Shown: positions 50,529 through 60,646, counted from the stretch's first letter. The stretch is 64,000 bases of DNA from Planctomycetaceae bacterium (GCA_006969385.1 CP030884.1:4024249-4088248), one strand, 5' to 3'. The notes: a model not told the origin generated them from the sequence alone. Numbers and translations are program-made.

Positions 50529-51755
50529 TCATGAATTTTCATCCGCGGTGCCCGACTGCGCGGTGGACAGTGCCGGCGCCCAACGCGGAATCGCATATTC
50601 ATCGATCACCTTGCCGGCCGCGTCGATTTGTTTCGTCGTCAGTGCGTCCGCCGTTACGTCGATCACGGTGAAGCTATACGTGCCGCCGATGGCGACATCG
50701 AGTTGTTTCATTTCCGCAGAGCGCGGTTCGTATAGCTTGGCACCGCCCGCGCCGGTGGTGATGTAGACAACGCCTTTGCCCGGTTCGACTATCTCCTGGC
50801 CGACGAGCGGATGCGTGCGTTCGTAAAGATGATCGTGACCGTTAAGGACGAGGTTGACGCGATGCTTTTCGAGACAGGGTACGAAGTTATCCCAAAGTTT
50901 GCGCGTCGGCCCGTAGTGGGCATTGCTCCAAACGGGATGATGAAAAACGATAATCTTCCAACGCGGGCTATCGTCGCTTAGCACTTCGTCGAGCCACGGC
51001 ACGATGCGTTGGTCGATCTCCGATTTTGACAGATTGCTATCCAACGCGACGAAGCGCACACAACCGTAGTCGAACCAGTAATGTCGCTCCGGCGTTTGAC
51101 CGGCGGGGCCGTTGCGCGGCAGAACGAAATCGTCAAACAGAGGGCCACCCTGATTGGAATGGTAATCGTGATTGCCGACCGTCGGATAGAACGGGCTCGC
51201 GGGCAGCAACTCGGCGTACGGTTGATAAAACTTCAGCGGATAGTCGGACGCTTCACCATCGGGATAGATCAGGTCGCCGGTATGCACGATCAATCGCGGC
51301 TTGTATTCGTTCATACGCGCGGCGACTTGGTTTTGCGCTTCGTTGCCCATTCCGCTATCGCCGAACGCGATAAAGGAGAAGGCGGTCGGCGGATCGGCCG
51401 CAGGGTCGGGGGCGGTTCGCACGCGATGTTCGACCAACGTTTTCTTGTCGCGATCGAGAATGCGATAGGTGATTTCCGAATCGGGCTTTGCTTCGGTGAC
51501 TGTGGCCGTCTGGCGACCGGCGCTGTCTTGTTCGATCTTGGTCGGCAGTTTGTCGTTTGAATCCGAGTAAACGGCTTCGATGGATTGACCGCTATTGAGC
51601 GGTGCGGTCCACACGACGGAAAAGCCGGTGGGGCTCATCATCTGCACCATCGGCCCGCGCGAAATCGGTTCGCTACTGCGGCTGTCGCGACAACCGCCCA
51701 CGGCGAGCAGGGCGAGCGTGATGGCCCACGGGAGTTTTAATCGGATTGCGTTCAT
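50529..51755 (-). CDS. Purple-acid-phosphatase-like lipoprotein
   Basis: 408 residues from the ATG at 51755, with no visible ribosome site. The lipobox is LLAVGGC (Cys22). A beta-sandwich domain (SPTGFSVVWTAPLNSGQS) precedes the metallophosphatase domain: IAFGDSGMGNE, HTGDLIYPDG, TVGNHDYHSNQGG, IVFHHPVWSN and NGHDHLYERTHP, the full binuclear set for purple acid phosphatases. It probably frees phosphate from organic esters at the cell surface. It precedes the propeller gene on the same strand. In plants and bacteria such enzymes often support phosphate scavenging. Confidence 0.9.
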   Translation of the reverse strand: MNAIRLKLPWAITLALLAVGGCRDSRSSEPISRGPMVQMMSPTGFSVVWTAPLNSGQSIEAVYSDSNDKLPTKIEQDSAGRQTATVTEAKPDSEITYRILDRDKKTLVEHRVRTAPDPAADPPTAFSFIAFGDSGMGNEAQNQVAARMNEYKPRLIVHTGDLIYPDGEASDYPLKFYQPYAELLPASPFYPTVGNHDYHSNQGGPLFDDFVLPRNGPAGQTPERHYWFDYGCVRFVALDSNLSKSEIDQRIVPWLDEVLSDDSPRWKIIVFHHPVWSNAHYGPTRKLWDNFVPCLEKHRVNLVLNGHDHLYERTHPLVGQEIVEPGKGVVYITTGAGGAKLYEPRSAEMKQLDVAIGGTYSFTVIDVTADALTTKQIDAAGKVIDEYAIPRWAPALSTAQSGTADENS

Positions 51756-51891
51756 GACAAAGGAGTCTAGCATGTAATACGACAATGCTGTAGATGGTCG
51801 CGACGAGGGAATCGCAATCGGCAACTTGGCGGCAGAGGAAATCGCGAACAAGGCATCAACGCGCCGCGAATCGGTGCAGGAGATCGGCAGT

Positions 51892-52296
51892 ATGAGCGAA
51901 GAAATGACCACAGACGCGCAAAAACTCGCACCCAATGCGAAGCCCACCGGCAAGGGCCCGGTTATCGTCGGTTTGTTGGTGTTGATGGCGATCGCCGGCG
52001 TGTACGTTTATCTGCAACAAGGCAATATGTTCACGCGTTCGGGGACGGTCGTCTTCGTCGATGCGGAAAAACGCGTGGCCGAACTCGAGTGGCGCGAAGG
52101 CAACGGCCCGGCGAAGTCGAAGGAGGGTATCGTGCATCCCGATTGCAAAATCACGATCGACGGCAAGGCCGGAACGATCGAAGATATTCAAATCGGCGAC
52201 AAGGTCACGGCGCGCTTGGAATATCGCAGCTACAAGGACGACCAAGGCAAGAAAGTGCGCGAGTGGATCGTGCACGAAGCGAACATCACGCGCTAA
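51892..52296 (+). CDS. Membrane-anchored small protein of unknown function
   Basis: 134 residues from the ATG at 51892, with GGAG about nine bases upstream. A single span GPVIVGLLVLMAIAGVYVYL near residues 21-40 is followed by a soluble beta-rich part (GTVVFVDAEKRVAELEW, CKITIDGKAGTIEDIQIGDKVTARLEYRS). The latter resembles an OB-like or PilZ-like barrel but cannot be named. Confidence 0.6.
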   Translation: MSEEMTTDAQKLAPNAKPTGKGPVIVGLLVLMAIAGVYVYLQQGNMFTRSGTVVFVDAEKRVAELEWREGNGPAKSKEGIVHPDCKITIDGKAGTIEDIQIGDKVTARLEYRSYKDDQGKKVREWIVHEANITR

Positions 52297-52369
52297 TCAG
52301 ATTTAACTCAAGAAAGAAGCCCGCCGTTGCACGCGGGTACCTTTCGAATGATTGTGCGGCAGATTCGCC

Positions 52370-52756
52370 TTACATATCCATCGGTCGCGGAATGCCATAT
52401 TCCTCGCGCAGTTTGATGATGTTCTTCACCAAATCGGATCGGCCTTCGTTCATTGCCATGTTGATCAACTTTTCAATGTAATACGGCATAAACTCGTCGG
52501 CGTTGAAGACGATCTGCGTGCGCCTGCCGGAGCGTTCCGTCGACGTGCTCGAACTGTACGCCTGATCGACCGCGATATCACTGCGTTGGTCGTACCACGA
52601 CTTGTTGGCTTCGTAGCCTTCGACCTGCACCAGAAACGCCTGCGCCTCGGCCTTTGCTTCGGCCTTGAATTCCGCCGATTTCCCGGCACCTTGCATGATA
52701 AAAAATGCGGCTAAAGCCACGACGGCCAATCCGTAAAGGATTTTCTTAGCGTCCAT
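52370..52756 (-). CDS. Membrane-anchored small protein of unknown function
   Basis: 128 residues from the ATG at 52756, with AAGGGA upstream. An N-terminal span ILYGLAVVALAAFFIM is followed by a helical Ala/Glu/Lys stretch and a charged soluble end with MPYYIEKLINMAMNEGRSDLVKNIIKLREEYG. No family was recognised. It is downstream of the SurA-like gene, same strand, with a 160-base gap. Confidence 0.55.
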   Translation of the reverse strand: MDAKKILYGLAVVALAAFFIMQGAGKSAEFKAEAKAEAQAFLVQVEGYEANKSWYDQRSDIAVDQAYSSSTSTERSGRRTQIVFNADEFMPYYIEKLINMAMNEGRSDLVKNIIKLREEYGIPRPMDM

Positions 52757-52915
52757 TACCGTTCCCTTCAAATCCATTCGGCATTTGCGTGGATGTGCTG
52801 AAACCGTTCCAGCCCGAGCGGCAATGATATCGACTCGCCAAACAGGCTGTCAATTAACGGTATCGTGACAGCGAATCTTGGGGTTGGTCAGAGAAAAAAT
52901 GCGGGGGAATTTAGC

Positions 52916-54157
52916 CTACCGTCCAGCCAAGCTCGGTTGCGGGATTTGCTGCAACACGCGGCGATAGAATGCGTCGATCTCGCCGATGTTGGCCTGATTG
53001 AGTTCGTTTTGCAGAAACTCCGCCTTTAACTCGCGGAACTTTTGCGATTTGATGCGGTTGACGATCACGGGTTGCGCTTCGACAAACGGCGTGGTAACGC
53101 CGCCGGTCACTTCGCCGCATTTCACGATAAAGAATGAATCTTCGGTCTCGATAATTTCGCTAACGCCGCCGCGCGGCAGCTCGAAGAAGCGCTTAGACGG
53201 TTTTTCCCAACGACCGGCCAATGGTTCGCGAATGATGCCCCAATCACCCCCGTCTTCGGCTTTGAATTTGGAGTACTGCCGCGCGACATCGGCAAAGGGC
53301 CGACCCGCACGCAGTGCCGCCTTGGCCTCTTGTGCGGTGGCGCGCGCCTGTCGGCGGGCGAGTGCAATGGCTTGGTTGCGGTCCATCACACGCGAACGAT
53401 CTAAGAACGCGGCCGCCGGAATATCGATCATCAGCAACTGTCGCTGTTCTTCCGTCGTGAATTGTTCGCGATTGCTGTCGTAGTAACGGCGGATTTGTTT
53501 GCGCGTCGGGTCGGGGATCATGGGCGCCAAGCGGTCGCGCAAATACGTCTCGACGATTAGCCCGCGCCGCAATTGGGCCCGCACTTCATCGCGCTTGCGC
53601 CCCGATTGTACCAATGCATTGGCGTAGGCCGTTTCGCGACCATCGAATTCGCGCCCGATGCGTTCGCGCTCCATTTTGTCCACGGCGAGATCGATCTGCG
53701 TTTCCATCTCGGGCGTGACCTGAGCGGAAGCGCGGCGATAGATCAGATGATTGGCGACCTGTTCGACGAGGCTTTCGCGCACGAGTTCGGCGGCCGCATC
53801 GACGTAGCGGCTGGGCGGCATTTCGCGCGACCAAGCCGTCAGTTGCGGTCGAATCGGGTCGAGCACCTGATCGGGCGTGATGAATTGATCGAGTACTTCC
53901 AGCGTGTCGGCGGCGACGACGCGACGGTCGTTCGACGGCGTAGCGGGCGTTGTATCGCGGTCGGGTTGAGCGCTGTCGGTCAGGTGCACCGATTGCTCGT
54001 GTTTCATGCGCTCGCGATAGGCCGTGAGGGCGTCGGCGGCCTTGCCCGACTTATCGCCGGAAGATGAATTGCTTCCCTGCGACCAACCCGTCGAGTCACC
54101 GCAACCGGCGAGGATCCATACCGTCAAAACCGCGAGTAATCGTTTGCCGTTAAGCAT
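52916..54157 (-). CDS. SurA/PrsA-like peptidyl-prolyl isomerase lipoprotein
   Basis: 413 residues from the ATG at 54157. The lipobox LAGC (Cys19) follows LLAVLTVWI. An N-terminal chaperone-like helical region (residues about 85-250) precedes a parvulin-type domain: RRYYDSNREQFTTEEQRQLLMID, and later FADVARQYSKFKAEDGGDWGIIREPLAGRWEKPSKRFFELPRGGVSEIIETEDSFFIVKCGEV. This combination is typical of folding chaperones for outer-membrane or secreted proteins. Activity as an isomerase is likely but not certain. Confidence 0.85.
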   Translation of the reverse strand: MLNGKRLLAVLTVWILAGCGDSTGWSQGSNSSSGDKSGKAADALTAYRERMKHEQSVHLTDSAQPDRDTTPATPSNDRRVVAADTLEVLDQFITPDQVLDPIRPQLTAWSREMPPSRYVDAAAELVRESLVEQVANHLIYRRASAQVTPEMETQIDLAVDKMERERIGREFDGRETAYANALVQSGRKRDEVRAQLRRGLIVETYLRDRLAPMIPDPTRKQIRRYYDSNREQFTTEEQRQLLMIDIPAAAFLDRSRVMDRNQAIALARRQARATAQEAKAALRAGRPFADVARQYSKFKAEDGGDWGIIREPLAGRWEKPSKRFFELPRGGVSEIIETEDSFFIVKCGEVTGGVTTPFVEAQPVIVNRIKSQKFRELKAEFLQNELNQANIGEIDAFYRRVLQQIPQPSLAGR

Positions 54158-54316
54158 GCGATTATTGTAAATCGGGAGTTGCCGACTGCAATTCGTCAGC
54201 CTGTGGTTTGACATAGAACCATCGCGCTCCGAAGCTACTACCAAGGTGGGCGCGGCGTGCGTTTGCCTGTTGCCATCATTTAACAGAACCCTACATCGCC
54301 GATCCAACGAGCCCTC

Positions 54317-55291
54317 ATGTCCCGGTCGTCTTCCTCGCCCACCATTGCCGTGCTGCTGCCGTGTTACAACGAAGCGGCGACGATCGAGAAGGTCGTGCGC
54401 GACTTTCAACAGGCCTTGCCCGAGGCGACGGTTTACGTTTTTGACAACAACAGCAACGACGGTACGGGGGAGATCGCGGAAAAAGCTGGGGCCGTGGTGT
54501 TTACCGAAAAGCGTCAGGGCAAGGGCTTCGTCGTCGAGTCGATGTTTGAGCAGGTCGAAGCGGATTGTTATTTGATGGCCGACGGCGACGACACGTATCC
54601 GGCCAAGCGGGCCCGCGAGATGATCGCGCCGGTGCTGGATGGAACGGCGGATATGGTCGTGGGGCGACGCATCGCCCGTGATCGGGACGCGGCGTATCGG
54701 CGTTTTCACGTGTTTGGAAATTGGCTCGTTTGCAAGCTGATCAATGTGATTTTCGGCGCGAATTTGGGCGACATCATGAGCGGCTACCGTGCGTTCAGCC
54801 GCGAGGTGGCGTTGAATCTGCCGATTATGGCCTACGGCTTCGACATCGAAACCGAGATGACGGTGCAGGCGCTGTATCGCAAGTGGGTGATCGAAGAAGT
54901 GGACATCATCTACGGCGAACGGCCGGAAGGCAGCGAGTCGAAACTCAGCACGTTTCGCGACGGTTTTCGCGTGCTGTTTCGCATTTTGAATCTGTTTCGC
55001 TCGTACAAGCCGCTGACGTTCTTCGGCGGCATGGGCATTTTGTTTTTCGTGATGGCGATCGCAACGGGGACCGTGGTTTACCTGACCGAATGGTCGCCGG
55101 GCACGGCATGGCGCACAGCGCTGATTGTAATGGCGGCCACCTTGGTCGCCATGAGTTTAATCGCGGCCAGCATCGGCTTGATCGTACAGTTGGTGAACTT
55201 TCGATTCTTGGAACTGGATTCGGTGTTGCGACGGCATCGTCGCCGGATGGAAAAGACACAAGCATCGCGCACTGATAAGGAGCAATCGTGA
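54317..55291 (+). CDS. Family 2 glycosyltransferase, membrane-associated
   Basis: 324 residues. The GT-A domain has AVLLPCYNEAATIEKVV, FDNNSNDGT and MADGDDTYPAKRA with the DxD metal motif. GANLGDIMSGYRAFSREVA and GFDIETEMT match dolichol/undecaprenyl-phosphate mannosyl- or glucosyltransferase relatives. The C-terminus holds two spans (LTFFGGMGILFFVMAIATGTVVYL and AALIVMAATLVAMSL-type region). It transfers sugar to a lipid carrier or envelope polymer. Its last four bases overlap the start of pgi. Confidence 0.9.
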   Translation: MSRSSSSPTIAVLLPCYNEAATIEKVVRDFQQALPEATVYVFDNNSNDGTGEIAEKAGAVVFTEKRQGKGFVVESMFEQVEADCYLMADGDDTYPAKRAREMIAPVLDGTADMVVGRRIARDRDAAYRRFHVFGNWLVCKLINVIFGANLGDIMSGYRAFSREVALNLPIMAYGFDIETEMTVQALYRKWVIEEVDIIYGERPEGSESKLSTFRDGFRVLFRILNLFRSYKPLTFFGGMGILFFVMAIATGTVVYLTEWSPGTAWRTALIVMAATLVAMSLIAASIGLIVQLVNFRFLELDSVLRRHRRRMEKTQASRTDKEQS

Positions 55292-56877
55292 GCAATGAAG
55301 CGCTACATGCACGACTGCAGCAAGCCTCGGAGGCGGCGTGCCGCGAGCTCGGCATTGATGCGGTCACGCCAGAGCGCTTGGATGACGCGCTCGGCAATAG
55401 CGTCGATCCGCAGCGTCTGATCGATAGCTTGGCCGAGGCCTGGCGCACCTCGAACGACGTAGCAAAAAAGATCTTGGCCGAACATGGGTTTGGTTCGTTG
55501 CTCGCGCGGTTGCAGGTCGACGCCAATGCGGCCGGTGGGGCGACTGAAGCCTTTCCGGCATTGAGCGAACGCAAGCATTACGACATGGCCGACGGTCGTA
55601 TTCGCGTGCTCGGGCTGAACCCGGCGTTTGACGATGCGGTCAACGTAACGCCCACGATTCAGGAATCGGTGCAAACACCTTTCGATGCGTTTCGGGCGCA
55701 GGCGAGAAGCGATTCGCTGGGCGTGTTGTATCGCAAGGAGCCCTTGGCTTATGCGCGGGACTGGTTGGCGACCAGCGGCAAGCAGATTGCGGCCTGGGTC
55801 AACGAGCAGTTTGGCAAAGCCGGCCCGAAACATGTGGTGAACAGCGGTATCGGTGCCAACGAAATGTTCAACTATTTCGTGGCGTCCCTGGCGAATGAGC
55901 GCACCGGCGCTGTGCCGCAATGGCACTTGGTGAACTCGCCGCGCGAAATGGCGAATCTGCCGAAGGATGCGAACGTCGATAACACGCTGTTCATGGAGTT
56001 TTCGCGCAGCGGCATCACCGAAGAGACGGTGAAGCTGCACGAATGCACGCCCGCAAACGCCAAGCGAATCGTATTCTCGAACTCGGGCACCTTGCGCGAG
56101 TTGGGCCTGCGCGATGGCAATATGGTGCTCGAATTGCCGAGCGAAGTATCCGGGCGCTACGGTCGCAACAAAACGCCGATCCTGATGGCCCCCTTGTTTG
56201 TGTGCGGCATGGACGTCGACGCGTATTGGCAGCAGATCGAAGCCGCAGCGCAGTCGTTTGACTTAACCGCGACCGACGCGTTGCCCGCCGTCATGGCGCG
56301 GTTCATTCGCTTGCAGCAACTGCAACGCGGCGTGAACCATATTTACCTCGGCAGCAATGACGAGCGGCTGCGCTTTGCCGCCGATGAGTTTTGCCAATAT
56401 TGGAACGAGGGCGTCAATCGGGACGGCAACGACATCACCATGTCGCGCTATCTGGGGCTGCCGCGCGATTCGCACATGAACCTTGAGGCGATTCTCGGTA
56501 CGGCGGAACACAAGCTCGCGATCTTCTTGCTGCGCACGGGTAATTTCGCCGGTCACGACATGCTGCTGCCGCAAGCACATCCGATCGACCCGGCGCATAA
56601 GGGTTTGTCGCCGTCGGATGTCGATACGATTTTGGCATTAGCAAACATTCAGCGGTGCTCGGAAAAGATGCCCACGATGGTGATCGCCGTGCGCGAGCCG
56701 GACTTGCAGGCGTCGGCGTGGCTGGGGCAGCTGTGGGCCGACACCACGCTGGTGTATTCGCGGTTGATCGGCGTCGATCCGGGCAACAACCCGGAGGTGA
56801 AGGCCGTCCGTACCCGCGCGGCCGGTTGGCTGGCGGATAAAGCGGCTGCCATGAAACTGCTGGACGGGTTTCAATAA
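55288..56877 (+). CDS. pgi: Glucose-6-phosphate isomerase-type SIS protein
   Basis: 529 residues from a GTG overlapping the previous gene by four bases, with AAGGAG upstream. Two sugar-isomerase domains: VVNSGIGANEMFNYFVASL near 185-205, FMEFSRSGITEETVKLHE near 232-249 and SRYLGLPRDSHMNLEAILGTAEHKLAIF. It fits the glucose/mannose-6-phosphate isomerase family, which links glycolysis and sugar-nucleotide synthesis. It is diverged from the classic form, and mannose- or bifunctional activity cannot be excluded. Coupled to a glycosyltransferase. Confidence 0.8.
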   Translation: MSNEALHARLQQASEAACRELGIDAVTPERLDDALGNSVDPQRLIDSLAEAWRTSNDVAKKILAEHGFGSLLARLQVDANAAGGATEAFPALSERKHYDMADGRIRVLGLNPAFDDAVNVTPTIQESVQTPFDAFRAQARSDSLGVLYRKEPLAYARDWLATSGKQIAAWVNEQFGKAGPKHVVNSGIGANEMFNYFVASLANERTGAVPQWHLVNSPREMANLPKDANVDNTLFMEFSRSGITEETVKLHECTPANAKRIVFSNSGTLRELGLRDGNMVLELPSEVSGRYGRNKTPILMAPLFVCGMDVDAYWQQIEAAAQSFDLTATDALPAVMARFIRLQQLQRGVNHIYLGSNDERLRFAADEFCQYWNEGVNRDGNDITMSRYLGLPRDSHMNLEAILGTAEHKLAIFLLRTGNFAGHDMLLPQAHPIDPAHKGLSPSDVDTILALANIQRCSEKMPTMVIAVREPDLQASAWLGQLWADTTLVYSRLIGVDPGNNPEVKAVRTRAAGWLADKAAAMKLLDGFQ

Positions 56878-57115
56878 AAAATCACAAAGTGGCTCGTAAG
56901 CTGTGAAAATCACGGGTGGATGTTAACGCGTTCTTAACATTTAAGCTGGTTGCCAGCCATCGCGCACCTGATACGCTTCCGCATGCGGAGTGGACGCGCG
57001 GTGATTCGAGCGGTTTACTTCGCCACGGACGGCGGGGCACGACGCATTGAACACGGGCAGGGTACCGATTCATCGGTGAACTGGCTCGAACTTCAGGGTT
57101 GATACCATCCACAAT

Positions 57116-58792
57116 TTGCTCACACTGGCTCAGGCAGCGACGACAGCCCCCGCCGGCGAGACCATTGCGCCTATTTTTCTGTGGGCGATCCTATTCCTCG
57201 CCGTCGGAATGCTGCTATGGGACACGATCGAGGTCGGTCGCAACGACGCGGCCAATATCGTGAACGCTGTGTTCGGCGCGCGCATTATGAGCCGCGAACG
57301 TGCGGTGCTGCTGGCCGGGGCGGGCGTGATTCTCGGTGCGACGCTCTCATCGGGCGTCATGGATACCGCCCGTAAAGGGATTTTCAATCCCGAAGTCTTC
57401 ACGCTCTACCAGCAAGTGCTCGTGATTTACGTATCGGTGTATATCGTCGACACGATTTTGCTGTACGGCTATTCGGCGTTTGGGATGCCGGTCAGCACGA
57501 CGATGACGCTCGTGTTTGAGCTGCTCGGCGCCTCATATTTTTTGGGCTTGGTGACGGGCGTTGAGCCGGTGCGATGGACCAGCGCCGGTGGGGTCGTCAA
57601 CGGCATTATTTGGTCGATCATTCTGTCGGCGGTGATCGGTTTCGTGTTGATGAAGATCGCGCGGTGGGCAATCGGCAAGGACAGCACCGACCTGAATCGT
57701 TTGCGGCGGCACGGAACATGGATCGGCGGGGGGCTGCTGGCTGCCCTGACCTATTTTATGGTCGTCAAGGGTATGAAGGCCGTTCCGGCCGTTGGCGACT
57801 TTAAGAAGTGGATTCACGAAGCCGGCATGGTCGATCTCAGTGCGCTCGGATTGTCGGAGCAGGCCGCCCTCGGTGAATTCGGATTCTTTCTCGGCGCGTG
57901 GCTTATCTGGTCCATTCTCGTGCGCGTTTACCTCGAAATTGGCAAAGAGCGCTCGGCGCGCCGGTTGTTCCCAATTCTGACGGTTATCGGCATGGTCGCG
58001 ATGGCGTTTGCGTTTGGGCAAAACGACTTGGCGAATTGTGCCGCGCCGGGGTTGGCGGCAGTTAAGTTACGCGGCGCCTATCTCGAAGGTCTGCCGCTCG
58101 ATTCCACCAATGAAATGAAGCTGCAAACATGGGCACTGTTTGGCTGTGGCGTGCTACTCGTGTTGGGTATGTCGACCAAGCACGCGCAGCGCGTGACTCG
58201 AGCCGAAGTAAATACCGGCAGCGCCGGTTCGGTTGTGCGTATTTGGTCGCCGCGATGGTGCCTGGCGTTGGCGCGCATTCTGCTTGCGGTGACCGGCCAT
58301 CGCGAGCAAAAGCATCCGCCCCTCGCGCCGCGTTTGATGACGCTCGAAGGTAAGACGATGCACTACGACCCGTTGCGCGGGGCGTTGATCATGAGTGTGG
58401 CGGCATCCGTCATTGCGACAGCGTCGGCATTGAAACTGCCGGTGTCGACGACATACGTTGCGTTTGCGGCGGTGTTATCGACGGGCGCGGCCGACCGCAT
58501 CTTCGCGGCGGGTGATGCGTCGCAAAAGCTGGGTCGGTTTATTTGGGTCGTCTTCAGTTGGTTTATGGCGGCGGTTATCGCGTCGCTGGCCGCAGGCTTG
58601 GTGGCCGTCACGATTTATAAGGCGGAGGAACTGCTCGGCCTCGGGGTCGTTGCGGTCCTCGGATTCTTGGGGCTTAACTTTTTCATCCGCATGACGGTTA
58701 AGAAGCGTTCGGACCAGCAGGAATCGCGCATGAAGGCCGAGACGGCGGCCCGGCGCGGCTCCGATCACGCCGAGGATGACGACGACGAATAG
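57116..58792 (+). CDS. PiT-family inorganic phosphate transporter
   Basis: 558 residues, probably starting at a TTG at 57116. The protein crosses the membrane many times. The duplicated PiT signature is visible: GRNDAANIVNAVFGARI near residues 40-57 and FGQNDLANCAAPGLAAV near residues 300-317. A soluble loop separates the halves. The protein imports phosphate with sodium or protons. The charged C-terminus (KRSDQQESRMKAETAARR) is cytosolic. A purple-acid-phosphatase-like gene elsewhere in the window would fit phosphate scavenging, though they are not linked. Confidence 0.9.
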   Translation: MLTLAQAATTAPAGETIAPIFLWAILFLAVGMLLWDTIEVGRNDAANIVNAVFGARIMSRERAVLLAGAGVILGATLSSGVMDTARKGIFNPEVFTLYQQVLVIYVSVYIVDTILLYGYSAFGMPVSTTMTLVFELLGASYFLGLVTGVEPVRWTSAGGVVNGIIWSIILSAVIGFVLMKIARWAIGKDSTDLNRLRRHGTWIGGGLLAALTYFMVVKGMKAVPAVGDFKKWIHEAGMVDLSALGLSEQAALGEFGFFLGAWLIWSILVRVYLEIGKERSARRLFPILTVIGMVAMAFAFGQNDLANCAAPGLAAVKLRGAYLEGLPLDSTNEMKLQTWALFGCGVLLVLGMSTKHAQRVTRAEVNTGSAGSVVRIWSPRWCLALARILLAVTGHREQKHPPLAPRLMTLEGKTMHYDPLRGALIMSVAASVIATASALKLPVSTTYVAFAAVLSTGAADRIFAAGDASQKLGRFIWVVFSWFMAAVIASLAAGLVAVTIYKAEELLGLGVVAVLGFLGLNFFIRMTVKKRSDQQESRMKAETAARRGSDHAEDDDDE

Positions 58793-58839
58793 CATGCGAA
58801 CGATTGGTGCAATGCCTCCGCTCGTGTTCTAATTCGCGT

Positions 58840-59340
58840 ATGCAAACGGCAGCGATATTTGTCATTTCCGATTCGCGCAGCGCAGGTGCCGCCGATGATC
58901 GCAGCGGGCCGATGCTGCGAGCCTGGCTGGCGGACCACCACATCGATCTGGTAGTGGATGCTGTCATTCCCGACGAACAAGACGATATTCGCGCGGCCGT
59001 GCAGTCGGCCGTCGCGCGTTGCGATCTCATCATGACGACGGGGGGGACCGGCGTCGGGCCGCGCGATGTTACGCCGGAGGCCATCAATCCGCTTATTGAT
59101 AAGGCATTGCCCGGGTTCGGCGAAATTCTGCGCGTTGGCAGTTACGAGAAGACGCCGCTGTCGATCATATCGCGCGGCGGGGCGGGCGTGATTCGTAATT
59201 CTCTGGTCGTGATGTTGCCCGGCAGCCCCAAGGGCGTTCGGGATGGTCTCGAACTGCTTGGGGCAGCGATAAAACACACCCTCAAGGTGCTCTCGCAAGA
59301 AAAAGTGAATTGCCAGCAAGAAAACCCACCGACGTCATAA
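58840..59340 (+). CDS. Molybdopterin biosynthesis protein MoaB/MogA-type
   Basis: 166 residues from the ATG at 58840. The molybdenum-cofactor domain is marked by AIFVISDSRSAGAADDRSG, LIMTTGGTGVGPRDVTPEA and LVVMLPGSPKGVRDGLELLG. MogA adenylylates molybdopterin and MoaB does the same in many bacteria. The length and lack of the MoeA domain fit either, so only the group is named. It lies 47 bases behind the phosphate transporter. Confidence 0.9.
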   Translation: MQTAAIFVISDSRSAGAADDRSGPMLRAWLADHHIDLVVDAVIPDEQDDIRAAVQSAVARCDLIMTTGGTGVGPRDVTPEAINPLIDKALPGFGEILRVGSYEKTPLSIISRGGAGVIRNSLVVMLPGSPKGVRDGLELLGAAIKHTLKVLSQEKVNCQQENPPTS

Positions 59341-59416
59341 CATGTGGTTAGCCGCGACAATTCGTCGCGATCTGCCAACCTACCTTGAAATGCTAACGGC
59401 CCAGGAATTGTGATAC

Positions 59417-60241
59417 GTGTTTCCGATTCGCGACAATCTGCCGACACAACACCCGTCTTACATCACGGTCACGTTGATCGTGGTGAATGCGATCGTCTTT
59501 TTGACGACGGGCATGGGGCGCAACGAGGTGGTGTCGCTCGAGTACGGCTTTACACCGGCGCAACTGGTTGAGCCGTCCGAACAGTTCGAGCAAGACGTCG
59601 CCACGAGTATCGTCAACCGCATAGAACAGCAGTTGAGGGCGAACAACGCGCGCATCACGCGCCGCGATGTCGAAACGCTCAACGCGTATGTGGCGCAGCA
59701 GACGGAGGCGGCCACGGCGCAATCGCCCTATCTCAAGCTCTTTACGTGTATGTTTCTGCACGGTGGCTGGTTCCATTTGGTCGGCAACATGTTGTTCCTG
59801 TGGATATTCGGGAACAACATCGAAGATCGCCTGGGCCCGATTCTGTTTCCATTGTTCTATTTGGGCACGGGCGTGGTTGCGACATTGACGCATGCCTATT
59901 TTGCGGGCGATTACGTGCCGCTGATTGGCGCGAGCGGCGCTGTCAGCGGCGTGATGGGGGCGTACTTCTTGTTGCACCCGTCGGCACGCGTGCTGGCCAT
60001 CGTGCCGATCGGCTATTACCCGATGACGGTTAGTTTGCCCGCTTGGATTTACATGATTTTCTATCTGGTGATTCAGAACTTGTATCCGGCGACGTTCTCC
60101 GTCGGCAGCGGCGGCGTGGCCTATTGGGCGCACATTGGCGGGTTTGTGGCGGGGCTGGCCACGATTCGATTGTTACCGCATCGCAAGCTTAAGCCGCAGG
60201 CGGTTCTCGATGACGATGACGCAGATTTGGTGATTCGCTAG
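59417..60241 (+). CDS. Rhomboid-family intramembrane serine protease
   Basis: 274 residues from the GTG at 59417, with AGGA nine bases upstream. The serine nucleophile is Ser173 in GASGAVSGVMGAYF and the catalytic histidine is His239 in WAHIGGFVAGL. The HGGWFHLVGNMLFLWIFGNNIEDRLG segment is the classic first-loop motif. A long soluble insertion (residues about 50-105) separates span one from the rest. It cleaves membrane proteins within their spans. Its substrate is unknown. Its 3' end overlaps the convergent gene by four bases. Confidence 0.93.
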   Translation: MFPIRDNLPTQHPSYITVTLIVVNAIVFLTTGMGRNEVVSLEYGFTPAQLVEPSEQFEQDVATSIVNRIEQQLRANNARITRRDVETLNAYVAQQTEAATAQSPYLKLFTCMFLHGGWFHLVGNMLFLWIFGNNIEDRLGPILFPLFYLGTGVVATLTHAYFAGDYVPLIGASGAVSGVMGAYFLLHPSARVLAIVPIGYYPMTVSLPAWIYMIFYLVIQNLYPATFSVGSGGVAYWAHIGGFVAGLATIRLLPHRKLKPQAVLDDDDADLVIR

Positions 60242-60642
60242 CCGAAATCGGCATAAACGCGGTCGCTATCGATACCGACGACGAGGTGACGAAACCATGT
60301 GCCGCCGCGCGGTCGGGTCGGCATCTTGACGTGAAACCAGATTTCCAAAACGGCGGGGCTGCGCTCGTGGCGTGCGAGGTAGGCGCGCATCTGGTAATAG
60401 CCGCCCTCGTCGTCCTGAAGAAAATCGTCAACGCGCCGCATCAATGCGGTTAGAAATTCGCACTTCTGTTTGAGCGCGTAAGCGCGTTCGTCTTCACCGG
60501 CAATGGCGACGAGATGTTCGGCCTCGTGCTTGTCGACGTGTTCGAGCTGGGTCAATGCGGCGGCGAGATCATCCCGATAAACGTCGGCGCTGCCTTCCAT
60601 GCCGAAGATAACGCGATCGGGATTGAGCGTTTGGGTGGACAT
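60238..60642 (-). CDS. Protein of unknown function
   Basis: 134 residues, soluble. The sequence has LAAALTQLEHVDKHEAEHLVAIAGEDERAYALKQKCEFLTALMRRVDDFL (helical) and then a beta-rich C-terminus YYQMRAYLARHERSPAVLEIWFHVKM ending in FRHLVVGIDSDRVYADFG. No family recognised. It begins four bases from rfbD on the same strand, implying cotranscription after it. Confidence 0.55.
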   Translation of the reverse strand: MSTQTLNPDRVIFGMEGSADVYRDDLAAALTQLEHVDKHEAEHLVAIAGEDERAYALKQKCEFLTALMRRVDDFLQDDEGGYYQMRAYLARHERSPAVLEIWFHVKMPTRPRGGTWFRHLVVGIDSDRVYADFG

Positions 60643-60646
60643 GATG